A stretch of DNA of 64,000 bases from Polaromonas sp. AER18D-145 (GTDB taxonomy: Bacteria > Pseudomonadota > Gammaproteobacteria > Burkholderiales > Burkholderiaceae_C): assembly GCF_002379095.1 (NCBI RefSeq), contig NZ_NBZV01000006.1:41001-105000 (forward strand), read 5' to 3'. How positions within the stretch are numbered: the first letter of the stretch is position 1; every line of letters starts with the position of its first letter. Under the pieces are notes generated by a model. That model saw nothing but the letters and a program-made list of their open reading frames with translations. It did no database searches and was not told the DNA's origin. Of this stretch, positions 22,611 through 31,118 are shown piece after piece. The position numbers and the translations under genes were made by a program.

Positions 22611-23822
22611 CTACCAGTCCACCAGGCTCAGCCCGACGCTGAGCACCGTGCGGCGGCGGTTGTAGTCGACCAGGCTGTCGCCGTAGCCGCTGAACAGTTG
22701 CACGTGGTAGCGCAGGGCGGCGCTGTCGGCGATCGAGGTGGACGCCTTCATCCATTCCAGCCGGGCCGATCCGCGCGCTTCGGATTTGAGCGAATGGCGC
22801 AGCGTCAGGCCCAGGGTGTGCGTGCGGTTGATCTGCCAGTGCCCGGCCAGCTCGGCCCGACCGATGGAGTCGGAGATGTCGGGGTTTTCGTCCTGACCCG
22901 AGCGTTCGCGCACGCGTTGCCAGACGCGTGCCTGCAGTGTCAGACCGGCGTCGCCGCCCAGCGCCTTCTCAGCCGCACCCATCAGGTAGACCCGGTTCCA
23001 GCTGCGCGACTGCGGCAGACCCTGGCCGTTGGACTGGTGGTTCAGGCCGAGGCCGCTCAGGCGGTACTTCCAGCCGCCGGGCAGATCGATCTGATGCGGA
23101 TAGATGTACACCAGCTCGGGCTCGTGGTCGGTGGTCCGGAACGGCCGCGAAGCCGCGCTGTTGAACAGTTGCCAGTAGCTTTGCTGCGTGTAGCCGAACC
23201 ACAGAGAATCGTTGCCGGATTCATCGGCGCCGCCCGAGACCAGCAGGCCCTTGGCGAGTTTTGTGCGGACCGACAGCTGAAGCCGGGTCTCATTGCGCCG
23301 GTAGCTGGAGGGCGTGCTCGCCGAGTATCCCGGCGCCGGCGAGCTCGGCTGGTTGTTGACGCTGTTCGATCCCGACCACATCACGCTGATGGGGCGGTAG
23401 CCGCGCAGGCCGAAGGTGTCACAGTCGCTGCCGCGCTGCAGTTCCCAGAAGCGGGACAGCTCGGAGTATTTGGTATCGCGGCAGCCGATTTTCTTTCCGT
23501 CCGGGGCTTCGGTGTTCATGGCCGGCAGCAGCAGGACCTCCGCGGACTTTTGCCCGGTGTCGGCATTGGCCGGCGCGGTGGTCAGGCTGGGCGGCGGCGT
23601 GTCCGCCGGTAATTGCGAGACCGCCCAGTTCTTGAAACAGGCCAGTTGCGCGGCGGCATCGCCGCTCATGGCGTGGCAGGCCTGCCAGCCCTGGCGGTTG
23701 TTGCGCTCCTGCACGGTGGGGGCGGCGCTGCCGGTCTGAGCCTGCGCCGCGCCCGAGGCCAGCAGCGCTGCATACAGCCACGGCGCTGCCAGGCGCCTGC
23801 GTTCGGGGGTGAGGACTACCAT
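22611..23822 (-). CDS. pldA: Outer membrane phospholipase A
   Basis: A 403-residue outer-membrane beta-barrel phospholipase. The C-terminal 270 residues carry the family signature: YIYPHQ, then NHQSNG with the catalytic His and Ser, then RSWNRVY with the catalytic Asn. The signal peptide ends near AAQAQT. A 100-residue N-terminal extension after the signal contains CHAMSGDAAAQLACFKNWA, a Cys-paired segment common in betaproteobacterial homologues. It starts 7 bases before the end of the upstream gene, so the two are translationally coupled. The role is membrane-lipid turnover and envelope stress. Confidence 0.92.
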   Translation of the reverse strand: MVVLTPERRRLAAPWLYAALLASGAAQAQTGSAAPTVQERNNRQGWQACHAMSGDAAAQLACFKNWAVSQLPADTPPPSLTTAPANADTGQKSAEVLLLPAMNTEAPDGKKIGCRDTKYSELSRFWELQRGSDCDTFGLRGYRPISVMWSGSNSVNNQPSSPAPGYSASTPSSYRRNETRLQLSVRTKLAKGLLVSGGADESGNDSLWFGYTQQSYWQLFNSAASRPFRTTDHEPELVYIYPHQIDLPGGWKYRLSGLGLNHQSNGQGLPQSRSWNRVYLMGAAEKALGGDAGLTLQARVWQRVRERSGQDENPDISDSIGRAELAGHWQINRTHTLGLTLRHSLKSEARGSARLEWMKASTSIADSAALRYHVQLFSGYGDSLVDYNRRRTVLSVGLSLVDW

Positions 23823-24352
23823 CCGGACAACCTTTCCAGTGTGAATGGCACATCGGGCGCGTCGGGCGGCGCGCTGCTGCTCATGTCTTTCCAGGTGCCC
23901 GTGATTTTTCTTCCGCATGTGCCTTCCACCATTTTGCCGTTCCAGGCCCCGGTGATGCTGATGCCGTTGGAGGATTCGTCGAGGGTCAGGTGCCCGTCTT
24001 CCAGATCGCCGGCCAGCTGCGCCCTGGCCGCGTGGCCGCCCTGGGCGGGTTTGCGGGCTGTGGGCGCCAGCTCGCGGTTGACGAAGCCGGCCACGCTCTC
24101 GCTGAATTCGGCGTGCCGCTGGAGTTGCAGGGTGGCATCCGCAGGCAAACCTGCCGGCGCTGGCGTGAACCGGACCCGCCACGTCCCATGGATTTGCGCC
24201 GGCTTGAATTGTTTGACGGGCGGGCAGGCCGAAATTTCAGACGACCCCGCCGGCGGTGCCGGTCGGCGCATGTCGTTTTGACCGCTGGCCCCCGTGATAA
24301 CGGCGCTGGTAGCTATAAAAAAAAGAGCAAACCTGAAAAATTTCAATGTCAT
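23816..24352 (-). CDS. Secreted protein of unknown function, coupled to pldA
   Basis: A 178-residue protein I do not recognise. It has a signal peptide (cut near TGASGQ, residue 24) and then a soluble domain with IHGTWRVRFTP near residue 55 and ISITGAWNGKMVEGTCGRKITGTW near 135. These two W-rich strands suggest a small beta-barrel (lipocalin-like) domain. Its stop overlaps the pldA start, suggesting a shared envelope function. The signal-peptide hydrophobic core (ALFFIATSAVITGAS) is encoded exactly by a copy of the 41-nt repeat. Confidence 0.65.
   Translation of the reverse strand: MTLKFFRFALFFIATSAVITGASGQNDMRRPAPPAGSSEISACPPVKQFKPAQIHGTWRVRFTPAPAGLPADATLQLQRHAEFSESVAGFVNRELAPTARKPAQGGHAARAQLAGDLEDGHLTLDESSNGISITGAWNGKMVEGTCGRKITGTWKDMSSSAPPDAPDVPFTLERLSGW
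24288..24328 (-). repeat. 41-nt hairpin repeat, copy 4 (encodes signal peptide)
   Basis: On the minus strand the hairpin is GCTCTTTTTTTTATAGC, with CGC at tail positions 7-9 and GGGC at 21-24. It is read in frame as A-L-F-F-I-A-T-S-A. Confidence 0.7.
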
Positions 24353-24639
24353 GGGTATTTTCTGGGGGCGGTGCCGTCCCGTTGCGGAACTGTCGAAGCG
24401 CCCAGGGGAACCGGAGACTGTAACGCAGTCAACCGGACGAGCCCGGTTCCGGTCTGCCCTTGCCGAGGCATTTCAGGGGGCATGGTCTCCGCATGAAAAC
24501 AACGTCACGCGGTCCACGCTGTGACTTATGGCAAGACCAGGGTTTGTACCTATCTCGTAATGTGGCTAAAGTATCTAAAGTGAAACACTATGTAACTGTA
24601 AGTAGGTATTTTTGATTAATTTTTCAGGGAGAAAAAACA

Positions 24640-25458
24640 ATGAGTCATCGTTCATGGGTGGGTGCACTGGTCCTGTTTTTGGGAGCGGGCCAAGTGTGGG
24701 CGCAAAGCGGGCCGCTGCTTTTTGCCGTCAACGAGGGGGTGACCTACCGGGTCAACCCGGTCGCCACGCTTGAGCGCTTCAAGGATATTTCCGAGGATCT
24801 CAGCAAATTGCTCAAGCGACCGGTCAAGGTACAGCCGGTAACCGACTACAAGGAGCTCGCGGCGGGCCTGGCCGATCAACGGTACGACCTTGCCTGGGTG
24901 CACCCGTCGCACCACGCGATCCGCGCCATGACAAAAAATGGCTACAACCTGGTGGCGCTCACCAAGGGGTTTACCGAATACCGCGCGTCTTTCATGGTGC
25001 GCGGCGACTCGCCCCTGAAAACGCTGGCTGAGCTGAAGGGCATGAAAGTCGGTGCGCCCGACGAGGATTCGATCACCTCGGTGATCATGCGGGCCACGCT
25101 GCGTGACGCCCTGGGCCCGCAGCCGCTGGCAACCACCTACGTCAAACTGCAGGACGCCGTGCCGTTCATGGTGGAGCACGGCCTGGTCCAGGCGGGCGTC
25201 AGTGCGTCGCGTGCCGTGGTCAAGGACTGGCAGGACAAGGGTGGCAAGGTGCTGGCAAGCAGCAAACCCGTGCCGATCAAGCACCTGCTTGCCAGCGGCA
25301 AGATGTCGACGGCCCAGCGCACCCTGGTGACCAACTACTTTGTCGGCCTGGATCAAAGCGCCGAAGGCAAGAAACGCCTGGAGGCCCTCAACGTCCAGGG
25401 TTTCCTCGAGTTCGACCAGAACGCGCTGGTCGGCATCGGCACGTGGCTGGGGATCTGA
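24640..25458 (+). CDS. PhnD/SsuA-type substrate-binding protein
   Basis: A 272-residue periplasmic binding protein with a signal peptide (cut near VWAQS, residue 22). It matches the phosphate/phosphite/phosphonate-binding family: LSKLLKRPVKVQPVTDYKELAAGLADQRYDLAWVHPS and later LKGMKVGAPDEDSITSVIMR. No ABC permease or ATPase gene is adjacent, so it is an orphan that may work as a sensor partner or with a transporter elsewhere. The 287 bp before it (24353-24639) hold no gene but end in an AT-rich promoter-like stretch and an AGGGAG ribosome site. Confidence 0.82.
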   Translation: MSHRSWVGALVLFLGAGQVWAQSGPLLFAVNEGVTYRVNPVATLERFKDISEDLSKLLKRPVKVQPVTDYKELAAGLADQRYDLAWVHPSHHAIRAMTKNGYNLVALTKGFTEYRASFMVRGDSPLKTLAELKGMKVGAPDEDSITSVIMRATLRDALGPQPLATTYVKLQDAVPFMVEHGLVQAGVSASRAVVKDWQDKGGKVLASSKPVPIKHLLASGKMSTAQRTLVTNYFVGLDQSAEGKKRLEALNVQGFLEFDQNALVGIGTWLGI

Positions 25459-25464
25459 ATCTCC

Positions 25465-25491
25465 GGGCGGCGTCAGCCAGGACGCCGGCCC
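25465..25491. terminator. Hairpin between convergent genes
   Basis: GGGCGGCGTC pairs with GACGCCGGCCC around a 6-nt loop, with one bulged C. It lies between the stops of two convergent genes, so it can serve both, but it lacks a strong U-run. Confidence 0.4.
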
Positions 25492-25497
25492 CTTCCT

Positions 25498-27618
25498 TCA
25501 GCGCTCTTCGGCCGCGGCCGCGGCGGCCAGTGCATCGGCCGATTTTTTGGCAAATTCCGCCCGCAGCGCCCTGATTTTTTCACGCGGGTCTTCCCTGACC
25601 GTGGCCTTGTCGAGACCCATCTCGGCAATAAAACGGCTGGGGACACCGGCCACGGTGTCGCGCCCCTTTTTTCGCCGGCGCAGCCAGTTGACCGCCAGGG
25701 TGTACTGGGCCCGGGTGATGCCCACGTACATCAGGCGGCGTTCTTCTTCGAGGCGCTGCGCGATGTTCTCGGTGTTGCTGCCGTCGTCGTCTTCCAGCTT
25801 GAACGGCAGCAGGCCCTCGTTCACACCGGCCAGCACCACATGCGGCCACTCGAGCCCCTTGGCGGCGTGCAGCGTGGACAGTGTCACCACGTTCTGGTCG
25901 CCTTCGCGCTCGCTGATGGTCGACAGCAAGGCAATGGTCTGCACCACCTCGAGCATGGTTTTGGTTTCGGCGGCCACCACCGCGCCGGAAGTGTCGTCAA
26001 TCTGCCCGCCGCAGCGCTGCGCCATCCAGTCGCAGAAATCCATCACGTTGGTCCAGCGCGCGGCGGCGACTTTCTCGCTGTCCTCACTGTCGTAGATGTG
26101 TTTTTCGTAGTCGATTTCCTTGAGCCAGGTGGTCAGAAAAGCGCGTGCGTCTTCCGCGCCCACCGTGCGTTTGGCGCGGTATTCCAGGTCGTTGAGGTAG
26201 CGGCCGAATTCATGCAGCGAGCCGACCGCCTTGGCCGGCAGCACCGCACTCAGGGAGTTGCTGAACAGCGACTCGAACAGGCTCAGCTTGTACTGCTCGG
26301 CAAAGGTGCTCAGCGCGCCCAGGGTGGTGTGGCCAATGCCGCGTTTGGGTGTCTTGATGGAGCGGATGAAGGCCGCGTTGTTGTCGTTGTTGACCATCAG
26401 CACCATCCAGCTGCACAGGTCCTTGATCTCGGCGCGGTCGAAAAAGCTCTGCCCGCCCGAGACCTTGTAGGGAATCTGCGCCTTGCGAAAGGCTTTTTCG
26501 AACGGTTTGGCCATGTGGTTGGCGCGGTACAGCACGCAGAAGTCCCCCCACTCCTTGTGCTGGCCGCCCACGGCCTGCAGCGTGCCTTCGGCGCGCAGGC
26601 TCTGGATGCGCGCCACCACGCGTTCGGCTTCATGCTCCTCGCTGTCGCAATCGACCACGCGCACCGGCTCGCCTTCGCCCAGTTCGCTGAACAGCGTCTT
26701 CGGAAACAGCTTGGGGTTGGGAGCGATCACGTTGTTGGCCGCGCGCAGGATGGCGCTGGTGGAGCGGTAGTTCTGCTCGAGCTTGACCACCTTGAGCTGG
26801 GGGTAGTCCAGGGGCAGTTTTTTCAGGTTGTCCAGCGTGGCGCCGCGCCAGCCGTAAATCGACTGGTCGTCGTCGCCCACCGCGGTGAAGCGGCCGCGCG
26901 CACCGACCAGCAGCTTGAGCACCTCGTACTGCGTGGCATTGGTGTCCTGGTATTCGTCGACCAGCACATGGCCCATCGAGGCCTGCCATTTGCCGCGCAC
27001 GGCATCATGCTCGCGCAGCAGCTTGAGCGGCAGCCCGATCAGGTCGTCAAAGTCCACACTCTGGTAGGCCGTCAGGCGCTCCTCGTAACGCGCCATCACG
27101 CGGGCCACCAGCCGGTCCTCGTCGCTGGCCGCCTGGGCTTCGGCCTGGGCCGCGTTCAGGCCGCTGTTTTTCCAGGCGCTGATGGTCCACTGCCATTGAC
27201 GCGCCGTGGCGGCGTCGGTGCTGCCGCCGGCGTCCTTCAGGATGCTGGTCACGTCGTCGCTGTCCAGGATGGAAAACTGCTTTTTCAGCCCCAGCACCTC
27301 GCCGTCCTGGCGCAACATGCGTACGCCCAGCGCGTGGAAGGTGCAGATCAGCACGCCTCGGGCGGGCTGGCCGATCAGTTTTTTGGCGCGTTCGCGCATT
27401 TCCGCCGCGGCCTTGTTGGTGAACGTGATGGCCGCAATCTCCTGCGGCGGCAGGCCGGCCTGGATCAGGCGGCCTATCTTGTGCGTGATCACCCGCGTCT
27501 TGCCGGAACCCGCGCCCGCCAGCACCAGGCAGGGGCCGTGCATGTAGTTGACGGCTTCTTGCTGGGCGAGGTTCAGGCCATGGGCTGGGGGTGATGCGGA
27601 GGGCGGGGTGGACGACAT
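25498..27618 (-). CDS. rep: ATP-dependent DNA helicase Rep
   Basis: A 706-residue superfamily 1A 3'-5' helicase. Walker A is GAGSGKTRV near residue 37, motif Ia is TFTNKAAAEM, motif II is VDEYQDTN, motif III is GDDDQSIYGWRG and motif IV is LEQNYRS. The Rep-specific segment IPYKVSGGQSFFDRAEIKDL and the C-terminal GITRAQ (motif VI) are present. Length and the 2B-domain sequence favour Rep over UvrD. It helps replication forks pass obstacles. A short Ser/Pro-rich N-terminus precedes the fold. Confidence 0.9.
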   Translation of the reverse strand: MSSTPPSASPPAHGLNLAQQEAVNYMHGPCLVLAGAGSGKTRVITHKIGRLIQAGLPPQEIAAITFTNKAAAEMRERAKKLIGQPARGVLICTFHALGVRMLRQDGEVLGLKKQFSILDSDDVTSILKDAGGSTDAATARQWQWTISAWKNSGLNAAQAEAQAASDEDRLVARVMARYEERLTAYQSVDFDDLIGLPLKLLREHDAVRGKWQASMGHVLVDEYQDTNATQYEVLKLLVGARGRFTAVGDDDQSIYGWRGATLDNLKKLPLDYPQLKVVKLEQNYRSTSAILRAANNVIAPNPKLFPKTLFSELGEGEPVRVVDCDSEEHEAERVVARIQSLRAEGTLQAVGGQHKEWGDFCVLYRANHMAKPFEKAFRKAQIPYKVSGGQSFFDRAEIKDLCSWMVLMVNNDNNAAFIRSIKTPKRGIGHTTLGALSTFAEQYKLSLFESLFSNSLSAVLPAKAVGSLHEFGRYLNDLEYRAKRTVGAEDARAFLTTWLKEIDYEKHIYDSEDSEKVAAARWTNVMDFCDWMAQRCGGQIDDTSGAVVAAETKTMLEVVQTIALLSTISEREGDQNVVTLSTLHAAKGLEWPHVVLAGVNEGLLPFKLEDDDGSNTENIAQRLEEERRLMYVGITRAQYTLAVNWLRRRKKGRDTVAGVPSRFIAEMGLDKATVREDPREKIRALRAEFAKKSADALAAAAAAEER

Positions 27619-27732
27619 GCAGTGAAGAGGGGCGGACAGGAACGGCCGAAACAGGTGCAGCCGCCCGCCACGGGGCCGGCTGAAAAAGTGGATGCAAGCG
27701 GGCCATCATAGCCAGTCAGCGGGGCCCCTCCT

Positions 27733-28707
27733 TTGGCGGTGACAATACGGTCTGTGTTAAGCATTCTTCTGGTCACCTTCCCCTTTTTCGCGCTGGTCCT
27801 GTGTGGCTACCTGGCGGCGCGGCGCGGCTTGCTGCCGCAGGCTGCGATTCCCGGCCTCAACACCTTTGTGCTGTATTTCGCGCTGCCCTGCATGTTGTAC
27901 CGCTTTGGCGCAAACACGCCGGTGGCGCAGCTGCTCGACGGCGGGCTGGTGGCGGTGTACCTGCTGTGCGCGCTGATCATGGTGGCGTTCACGATTGCCG
28001 TGACGCGCAACCGGCGCATCGGCTGGAACGACGCGTCCTTCGGCGCGCTGGTCGCGGCTTTCCCGAACACCGGCTTCATGGGTGTGCCCTTGCTGGTGGC
28101 GCTGCTGGGCGCGCAGGCGGCAGGGCCGGCCATCGTCACCATCGTGGTGGACCTGCTGGTCACGAGTTCGCTGTGTATCGCCCTGTCCCGGCTGGACTCG
28201 GCCGATAGCCACGGCGCGGAGGTGGCCGCAAAAAATGCGCTCAAGGGCGTGGCCCTGAACCCCATGCCCTGGGCCATCCTGCTGGGCGCCCTGTCGTCCG
28301 GCCTGGGGCTGGCCCTGCCGGCACCGGTGCTGCAGACGGTGGTCCTGCTGGCCGATGCCGCCTCGCCCGTCGCGCTGTTCACCATCGGCGCGGTGCTGGC
28401 GCGGTCCCAGATGACCAGCGTGGAAACCATCCCCTTGAGGGACTACGTGCCGGTGGCGCTGCTCAAGCTGGTCCTGCACCCGCTGCTGGTCGGGCTGATG
28501 GGCCTGGGCGCCATCCAGCTCGGCGTGCCGCTGCAGCCTTTTGCCCTGACGGTGATCGTGCTGGTGGCCGCCCTTCCGAGCGCCAGCAACGTGTCGCTGC
28601 TGGCCGAGCGTTTTGGCGCCAACAACGGGCGCATCGCGCGCATCATTCTGGTGTCGACGGTGCTGGCGTTTTTCAGTTTTTCGGCTGTGGTTGCGCTGCT
28701 GACCTGA
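27733..28707 (+). CDS. AEC-family (auxin efflux carrier-like) transporter
   Basis: About 324 residues and around ten hydrophobic helices, starting FPFFALVLCGYLAARRGLLP, with the internal FPNTGFMGVPLL motif (about residue 112) typical of AEC permeases for small carboxylates such as malate. The start is uncertain: TTG 27733, GTG 27739 and GTG 27754 are all in frame with no convincing ribosome site; the last still gives a complete first helix. Substrate is unknown. It is divergent from rep. Confidence 0.85.
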   Translation: MAVTIRSVLSILLVTFPFFALVLCGYLAARRGLLPQAAIPGLNTFVLYFALPCMLYRFGANTPVAQLLDGGLVAVYLLCALIMVAFTIAVTRNRRIGWNDASFGALVAAFPNTGFMGVPLLVALLGAQAAGPAIVTIVVDLLVTSSLCIALSRLDSADSHGAEVAAKNALKGVALNPMPWAILLGALSSGLGLALPAPVLQTVVLLADAASPVALFTIGAVLARSQMTSVETIPLRDYVPVALLKLVLHPLLVGLMGLGAIQLGVPLQPFALTVIVLVAALPSASNVSLLAERFGANNGRIARIILVSTVLAFFSFSAVVALLT

Positions 28708-29089
28708 GGATTTAGAGACTTGAATTTAATGCTGACGTGGGTGGTGTACGTTCGGCGACTACGTCTTGTTCACATCACAATGTTCCGCTCTGATGGCTGG
28801 GGAAAGGCGGAAGTCGAGCTTGGGCAGTCGGTCAATGAGGCGCTCGATGGACGGCAATGCAGCGGAAGCCGACATTTCGAGAACTCACCCAATTGGGGGA
28901 TTGGCAAGCACTGACAGGACCATCACAATCGACTGCAACAGGCTGCGGTGTTTGTCGGGATTTTTAATAATGTATAAAAATCCTTGAAAACCGCGAAAAG
29001 CACGGCTGCAAGCCACTTTCAGGAGAAAGTCATGTCCAGAATATCAAGCACGGGCCAGTTTATCGAGCATGTTTTGCTCTATACATTAC
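28708..29089. other. Degenerate stretch left of the cassette array
   Basis: Lower in GC than its neighbours and without a convincing gene. A minus-strand ORF (MSASAALPSIERLIDRLP..., about 28885 to 28769) ends after 38 codons and looks like a broken N-terminus of something I cannot name. A 20-codon plus-strand ORF (29032-29094) has a strong AGGAG site and ends in the GTTAAC at the left edge of the cassette array, as if an original gene had been cut by cassette insertion. Confidence 0.4.
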
Positions 29090-29099
29090 GTTAACTGTC

Positions 29100-29432
29100 A
29101 TGAAAAGCATCTCCGTGGCTCCTATGCGATTGGCGGAGAACCGTTCGGTCCGCCTAGTTGGTAGGGTTGCATTCGCGGTCTGTTTCCTTGGATTCTCTCC
29201 ACTTATGTTGGCAAACGCTGGAGTGACAAACTACAAGGTTGTCTTCTCAGCAATTGGCGTCTTTCTCTTCGGACTTGCCGCGGCCACAAACTTGATCGGT
29301 AGGGCGGACAGTCTTGATCTGCGAGGTATGGAAGCAACGAAGCCATTGAAGGCGACCGGTTTAGTTTTGGTCGTTGTAATCTCGGCAGCGTTTATCGCTT
29401 TATGGTTACTCCAAATTCAGGAGGCCAAATGA
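29100..29432 (+). CDS. Cassette 1: small membrane protein, unknown
   Basis: A 110-residue protein with three predicted transmembrane helices (about residues 21-41, 47-65 and 85-106) and no recognisable domain. It starts 10 bases after the probable left recombination point and ends 1 base before attC1. There is no clear ribosome binding site, as is common for cassette genes. Function unknown. Confidence 0.65.
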   Translation: MKSISVAPMRLAENRSVRLVGRVAFAVCFLGFSPLMLANAGVTNYKVVFSAIGVFLFGLAAATNLIGRADSLDLRGMEATKPLKATGLVLVVVISAAFIALWLLQIQEAK

Positions 29433-29433
29433 C

Positions 29434-29493
29434 AGTTAACAGGTCGGCCCAGAGGCGACGGCCTACGGCCGCGCCTGGCCTCCAACGTTAAAG
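29434..29493 (+). other. attC site 1
   Basis: Outer ends AGTTAAC and GTTAAAG; inner complementary boxes GGCC (29446 and 29477) and AGGCG/CGCCT. 60 bp, close to the classic 59-base-element length. Confidence 0.65.
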
Positions 29494-29496
29494 CTC

Positions 29497-29925
29497 ATGG
29501 AACCAAATCCACTCGGTCGCGCAATCTTTGATCTGTTCTGGACCTTCTTTCCGGTTTTCATTGTGGTATTGGTCCTCGCCTTGGTCGGGCGGCTAGATAA
29601 CCTCCTGCACAGGACCGACCTGATCCTCAGCGCCGCGGTGCTGTTCGCGGAGGGATGGTCTCGTTCACGGCGTGCCCATCGAGAGGCGCGCGGCTTCTTG
29701 CAGTTCGTCGGCTTTGTTGGTGCTCTCGTAGCGGCGCTTCTGGCCTCGATGATGCTCCTGGTGGAAGCGGGCGGTATCACGCAGCTGGCGCCAGTGATTG
29801 AATCCGGGCGCTTCGCATTCTTTCACTACTTTCTTCTGGTGGTGTCCGTTCTGTATGGGCTGTTGGTCCGTCTGATCTCCTATCGGTCTTCGTATCTGCT
29901 ACCTGATGACAATCGCCCGCTTTAA
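29497..29925 (+). CDS. Cassette 2: membrane protein, unknown
   Basis: A 142-residue protein with about four hydrophobic helices (roughly 8-30, 42-52, 67-90, 104-126) and a basic loop WSRSRRAHREARG between the second and third. I do not recognise a family. The ATG comes 10 bases after the attC1 recombination point and the stop codon lies inside the first arm of attC2, both typical of integron cassettes. Confidence 0.65.
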   Translation: MEPNPLGRAIFDLFWTFFPVFIVVLVLALVGRLDNLLHRTDLILSAAVLFAEGWSRSRRAHREARGFLQFVGFVGALVAALLASMMLLVEAGGITQLAPVIESGRFAFFHYFLLVVSVLYGLLVRLISYRSSYLLPDDNRPL

Positions 29926-30006
29926 CATGTCAATCGACACGGATCCACACCTGCAGGAGGCGGCTTCGCCGCAAAGGGCGGTGGTCCGGTCATCTTCACG
30001 TTAAAT
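29920..30006 (+). other. attC site 2
   Basis: Ends CTTTAAC and GTTAAAT (the latter fits GTTRRRY exactly). The inner arms GACACGGATCCAC and GTGGTCCGGTC are complementary with two extra bases. 87 bp; the clearest attC here. Confidence 0.75.
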
Positions 30007-30018
30007 TTCAAAGACTTC

Positions 30019-30606
30019 ATGACACGAACTGCTTTCGTTGCCCTCGTCGGCTTGCTCCCGCTTTGGGTCGCCATTCTGGTTGTCGCATACATGGCGGTTG
30101 GTGATTCGTCGACGTTGGTCGTTACACCCTGGCTGGTAATTGTTGCGGTGCCAGCGTGCGCTGTCTCGCTGCTGCTTGTATTCGTTACGCTTGCAGTGCA
30201 CTCTGGTGTTAAGGGAGATGAATCACGCAAGTTCAAAGTATCGTTAGTCGTGTTTACGGTTGGGGTTGCCGCGATCGCTATCACAGCGCTTCTGTTTCTG
30301 CATCAACGTCAGACATTGGAAAATGACGTCAAACGAGAAACTCAGATGGCCAGCAAGTTCGTCGCAGAGCATCAAACTGTGCGCCTGGCGGTTGGTGATG
30401 CTCCCAAAGTAAATTTGTCCTCCAGGACAACCTCGCGCGACGGTCCAATGCCAGGCAAATATGACTTCAGCGTGGTTGGGTCTAAAACGGTATATGCCAT
30501 CGTCACTGTTGATCGCGCCAACGGTGTCGCGAAGTTTTCATTGGCTTGCATCACGCCTCTTTCGCTGGGGCAGCGAGAGGCGTTCAAGGATGCTTGTGCG
30601 CAGTAG
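30019..30606 (+). CDS. Cassette 3: membrane-anchored protein, unknown
   Basis: A 195-residue protein with three N-terminal helices (about 5-27, 35-60, 74-95) and a C-terminal soluble domain from about residue 100. That domain contains AEHQTVRLAVGD and YDFSVVGSKTVYAIVTVDR, beta-rich in appearance. No family is recognised. It lies between attC2 and attC3 and shares orientation with the other cassettes. Confidence 0.65.
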   Translation: MTRTAFVALVGLLPLWVAILVVAYMAVGDSSTLVVTPWLVIVAVPACAVSLLLVFVTLAVHSGVKGDESRKFKVSLVVFTVGVAAIAITALLFLHQRQTLENDVKRETQMASKFVAEHQTVRLAVGDAPKVNLSSRTTSRDGPMPGKYDFSVVGSKTVYAIVTVDRANGVAKFSLACITPLSLGQREAFKDACAQ

Positions 30607-30623
30607 GAATGAGAGCACTTTGA

Positions 30624-30681
30624 ATTTAACTGTTTGCTCCAGCCGACCGCCGTCGGCGTCGGCTGAGCGCCAACGTTATGC
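30624..30681 (+). other. attC site 3
   Basis: Ends ATTTAAC (fits RYYYAAC exactly) and GTTATGC. The inner arms TTTGCTCCAGCCGAC and GTCGGCTGAGCGCC are complementary with a single extrahelical base. 58 bp. Confidence 0.75.
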
Positions 30682-30989
30682 ATAAAGGTCTGCGCGTACT
30701 TCTGGCATCAACCGCTGCTCTTGTCAGCTTGCCTGCATTTGCATGGCTTGTGGCAGAGCTTGCTGCCTACTACGAGATGTTCTCGACTGGTATGAACTCT
30801 CGGGCCGAGTTGGGTGACGACCTGGGGTTTGGCATTCTTTTATTCATGGTCGTGCCGCCATTCACATTGGCTGGCGCAGCGTTTGTCTGGTGGCTTGTTT
30901 GGTCTCGCACTGGGCGCTCGAAAACCCCCCTCTCGAATGGGGGACGCCAATGCATAACATCCCGCTCCAGCCGACCGTCAAAAAGCTGA
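30678..30989 (+). CDS. Cassette 4: small membrane protein, unknown
   Basis: A 103-residue frame with two clear helices (about 8-32 and 50-74). The ATG lies inside the attC3 core (GTTATGC). The last 13 or so codons run into attC4, so the natural C-terminus may be unaffected by selection or the frame may have lost its original stop. No family recognised. Confidence 0.5.
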   Translation: MHKGLRVLLASTAALVSLPAFAWLVAELAAYYEMFSTGMNSRAELGDDLGFGILLFMVVPPFTLAGAAFVWWLVWSRTGRSKTPLSNGGRQCITSRSSRPSKS

Positions 30990-31004
30990 GCTTGCACGTT
31001 AAAG
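30952..31004 (+). other. attC site 4 (degenerate)
   Basis: Ends GCATAAC and GTTAAAG. The first inner arm CGCTCCAGCCGACC is nearly identical to that of attC3, but the matching arm is decayed. It marks the right end of the array. Confidence 0.5.
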
Positions 31005-31118
31005 ACGGCTTTAGAGCGGGCTGAAAGTCCGCAAACAGTCTGAAGCCGCCCTAGATTGCGGATACTCGTCAGCCGGTAGCGGTCGATAACTGACCATCAA
31101 AAATGGCCTATCCACCCC

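Larger units (their letters stand above)
29091..31004 (+). mobile_element. Orphan integron cassette array (CALIN-like), four cassettes
   Basis: Four short genes, all in plus orientation, are each followed by an attC-like site of 53-87 bp with complementary ends (TTTAAC or similar / GTTRRRY or similar) and inner matching boxes. ORFs start 3-19 bases after each GTT recombination point, the standard cassette spacing. The left edge is a degenerate GTTAACT at 29090. GC content is visibly lower than on both sides. No intI gene is in the window, so this is a cluster of attC sites lacking an integrase, or the distant tail of an integron. Confidence 0.75.

Noticed and set aside
28720..28987. Two overlapping plus-strand ORFs (64 and 73 codons) before the cassette array
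   Set aside because: They overlap in different frames, lack good start sites and show no protein-like composition.
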